Assembly (NCBI GenBank): GCA_003868215.1 | Contig: QWDQ01000041.1 | Span: forward strand, 1-64,000 | Direction: 5' to 3' | Origin: Pseudophaeomoniella oleicola | Taxonomy: Eukaryota; Ascomycota; Eurotiomycetes; Phaeomoniellales; Phaeomoniellaceae | Length of the DNA: 64,000 nucleotides | Shown: positions 61,994 through 64,000 of the stretch, piece by piece | How the letters are laid out: every line of letters begins with the position of its first letter | How positions within the stretch are numbered: the stretch's first letter is position 1 | Notes under the pieces: model-generated | What the model was told of the DNA's origin: nothing | Databases searched by the model: none | The model's input: the letters and a program-made list of their open reading frames with translations, nothing else | Position numbers and translations under genes: made by a program

Positions 61994-64000
61994 AAAATAT
62001 CAGGGTACGACTTATGTCTATCATCGAGAAATTTGGTGCGCATCGGTTTAGTTGGCCCTGGTTTTTAGAATCTTTCTCCAGAGAAGTGGATGAACCCAAA
62101 GCTGGTGGGCACGGAACACTGACCGCTCGGGTAAGGTTCTGTTACCATACCTAAATTTACCTACCTATAGTGCTAAATTAAGCCGGTATAGACGTATCGT
62201 ACTGAGAGAGCCACGTCCCATACCACGGGATAACTGTACTGTATTGTACTGCATATTGTAATAGGGACAGGACAGGAGTCAGTCACAGGTAACGGGGACA
62301 GCTAAAGCCACAACTTACTACGGTACTCCTTTGCTAAATTGCGCCGCGAAATCTTTGAAGTGTGATGTCACAGAATTTCATGGATCGAGATCACTGAGCC
62401 AGAAACATGCAATGCTGAGTCCATATTATAAGGTACGTAGTATACAACGTTACCCACGAGCCGTCAACTTTTGTCAACAATAATGAAGAGGTGAGATTGG
62501 TTTTTTATCGATGAGGATACTGCTCCAGAATCGACGAAATGAGACAAACCAAAACAATGCAGGAGCTTTGTTACTGCACAGGAGAAACTACCAGAAGATG
62601 TTGAGGCGAACTTCATTGATGGATCAGGGTCCCGTCCCACTTGTCGGATGGGGGTAGTAGTTGACAAGAAGAAAGCGATGCAAGTACTCCGTCCAATGTC
62701 TACCCGTAGGTACTCTGGGAGATATTAGCCTGTGAGTCTGTGAGTCTGGTAGACAGTGTGTGCCTATGAAGAGTTCCTTAAAGATAAGGTGGGAACGCTG
62801 TAAAGCAAGCCTTTTTCATACTACGGTACTGGTATCTTTCTACCCAACGAGCCAAGCACCGGCACTTGGTGGAAAGACAATGCATAAGGACATTTCGGGC
62901 TTAGAGTATGGTTCAAGCTCCCATTCATGACCGATGGATCGCGAACTTCCAGATCTCCAAGTCAGGGACCAAGCGCCTTAGGCCACACCTTCCATGCTGT
63001 CCCTCAAGGCCCTCTGTGCCTCTACTGTATGCCAAAAATACGCGATCCCGTACCTTCAACCTCGATCTCTTTCCCCTCTTTTTCGAACGGCACCGAGCCT
63101 ACTGTACACTAGGGGTTATTTCACTACGTAGTACTACGATACAGCTGGCCACTACCGTAGTCCATACTCCGACTACGTTAATACCATACCTAAGTCCATT
63201 TGCATCAAGCACCTATGGTGATGTCTGAACTACCTGGAAGAAACGTACTTGGTCTCTTTCTGCCAACAGTACCTCCAGCCATCCATCGGTCCTCACCGGC
63301 ATATTGCCGTTCGCCGACCGTTGGAGGCTTCCACCTGTGCGACAAGTTGCACACGACCTTGACTTTGCTTACAGCCGTTACTGTTAGTACATGATCTACT
63401 GATCAGTCATCCAATTGGCACAACACGTCAACACTTTGCATACTGCATTCGGAAGGGATGACCTCCCGGAGCATCTTGCGATCGTCGATGCTATTGTCAG
63501 AGTTTCTGTTAGGTTTAGATAAGCAATCATCAGCCGCATCTGATCAGAAGCAGCCAACTACTATGTACTGTGTCCATAGGGATCTGTACACTCGCATGGA
63601 CAAGAGGCATGCAAGACAAGATGAGGATGGTCATTGCATTTTTCTTCACGAGCCTCGCGAGCCATACCGTATCTCTTCATTTCAACATTCTATGTCGTCA
63701 TGACGGATTTCTTCAGGGTTCTAGTATGTGCTACGTAGTATAATAGTATTAATTCTGGTTCTCTGGTGGACTGCGGGCATCATTTCGCGGGATCGCTTTC
63801 TCCTGAAAGATGTCCGCTGAGGGGCACAGACGTGGTCAGTCATCATGGGGATATGACCCGATATAACTTAGTCACCGCAGCACCGTACCTAAAGGAAGGG
63901 AAAACAAGTGAAAAATCAAGGCAGACAGGCGTCTCAGATTAGAGACATGGGGGGCGAGGCACCGGAAGTTATCTACCCAGATGCTTAGAAAACAGGTTGG

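Larger units (their letters stand above)
59529..64000. other. 4.5 kb right-hand region without a supportable gene
   Basis: No family motif, no spliced gene and no intact transposase were recognised on either strand. Minus-strand frames at 61049-61240 and 61262-61525 look slightly coding-like but have no known relatives. TACGTAGTA palindromes occur at 61974-61993, 63124-63138 and 63731-63742. A TAGGTAGGTA run lies at 60409-60450. Confidence 0.5.

Overview
The window is nuclear DNA of a filamentous ascomycete (Pezizomycotina). The reasons are short introns of about 46-141 bp with GTRNGT donors and CTRAC-type branch points, pyrimidine-rich promoters, a five-thousand-residue nonribosomal peptide synthetase, and a set of housekeeping genes with clear fungal orthologues (CDC10-type septin, Ski8, Iwr1, Mrn1/Nrd1, Spc25, Rud3, cytosolic AsnRS). 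Short palindromes of the TACTACGTAGTA and CCTAGGTAGG types are scattered through the intergenic DNA. I would guess Leotiomycetes or a neighbouring class, but the sequence alone does not settle that.

Layout. 1-585 holds the N-terminal exon of an allantoate-permease-like transporter that runs off the left edge through a very long G/C homopolymer lying in its intron. 2332-3448 is a zinc-independent MDR oxidoreductase. 4579-23297 is an intracellular-siderophore locus: sidA (L-ornithine N5-monooxygenase, minus strand) and a ferrichrome/ferricrocin-type NRPS (sidC/NPS2 family, plus strand), transcribed away from a shared 2 kb promoter. That promoter carries two perfect ATCTGATAA iron-regulatory GATA sites and one near match, plus a small inverted-repeat element that looks like a MITE. 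24-33 kb is a dense housekeeping block: a UPF0643 protein, Rud3-type golgin, guanylate kinase, CDC10 septin divergent from mitochondrial ribosomal protein bL32m, and Ski8. 34.8-45.5 kb holds a secreted serine-rich cupredoxin, cytosolic AsnRS, the four-RRM protein Mrn1/Nrd1 and Iwr1. 45.8-46.4 kb holds an unrecognised small gene. 50.6-51.7 kb is kinetochore Spc25, 55.5-57.4 kb an RS-rich DUF3824-like protein, and 59.1-59.5 kb a DUF952 protein.

The clearest functional unit is the siderophore pair. SidA makes N5-hydroxyornithine. After acylation by an enzyme not in this window, the NRPS would join it with small amino acids into a cyclic hexapeptide hydroxamate used for intracellular iron storage. 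The GATA sites suggest joint repression by a SreA-type factor when iron is plentiful.

Several stretches have no supportable gene: 0.6-2.3, 3.4-4.6, 32.9-34.8, 38.7-41.2, 46.4-50.6, 51.7-55.5, 57.4-59.1 and 59.5-64.0 kb. No rRNA, tRNA or CRISPR was recognised. All exon coordinates below were derived by eye from reading-frame continuity and splice consensus.
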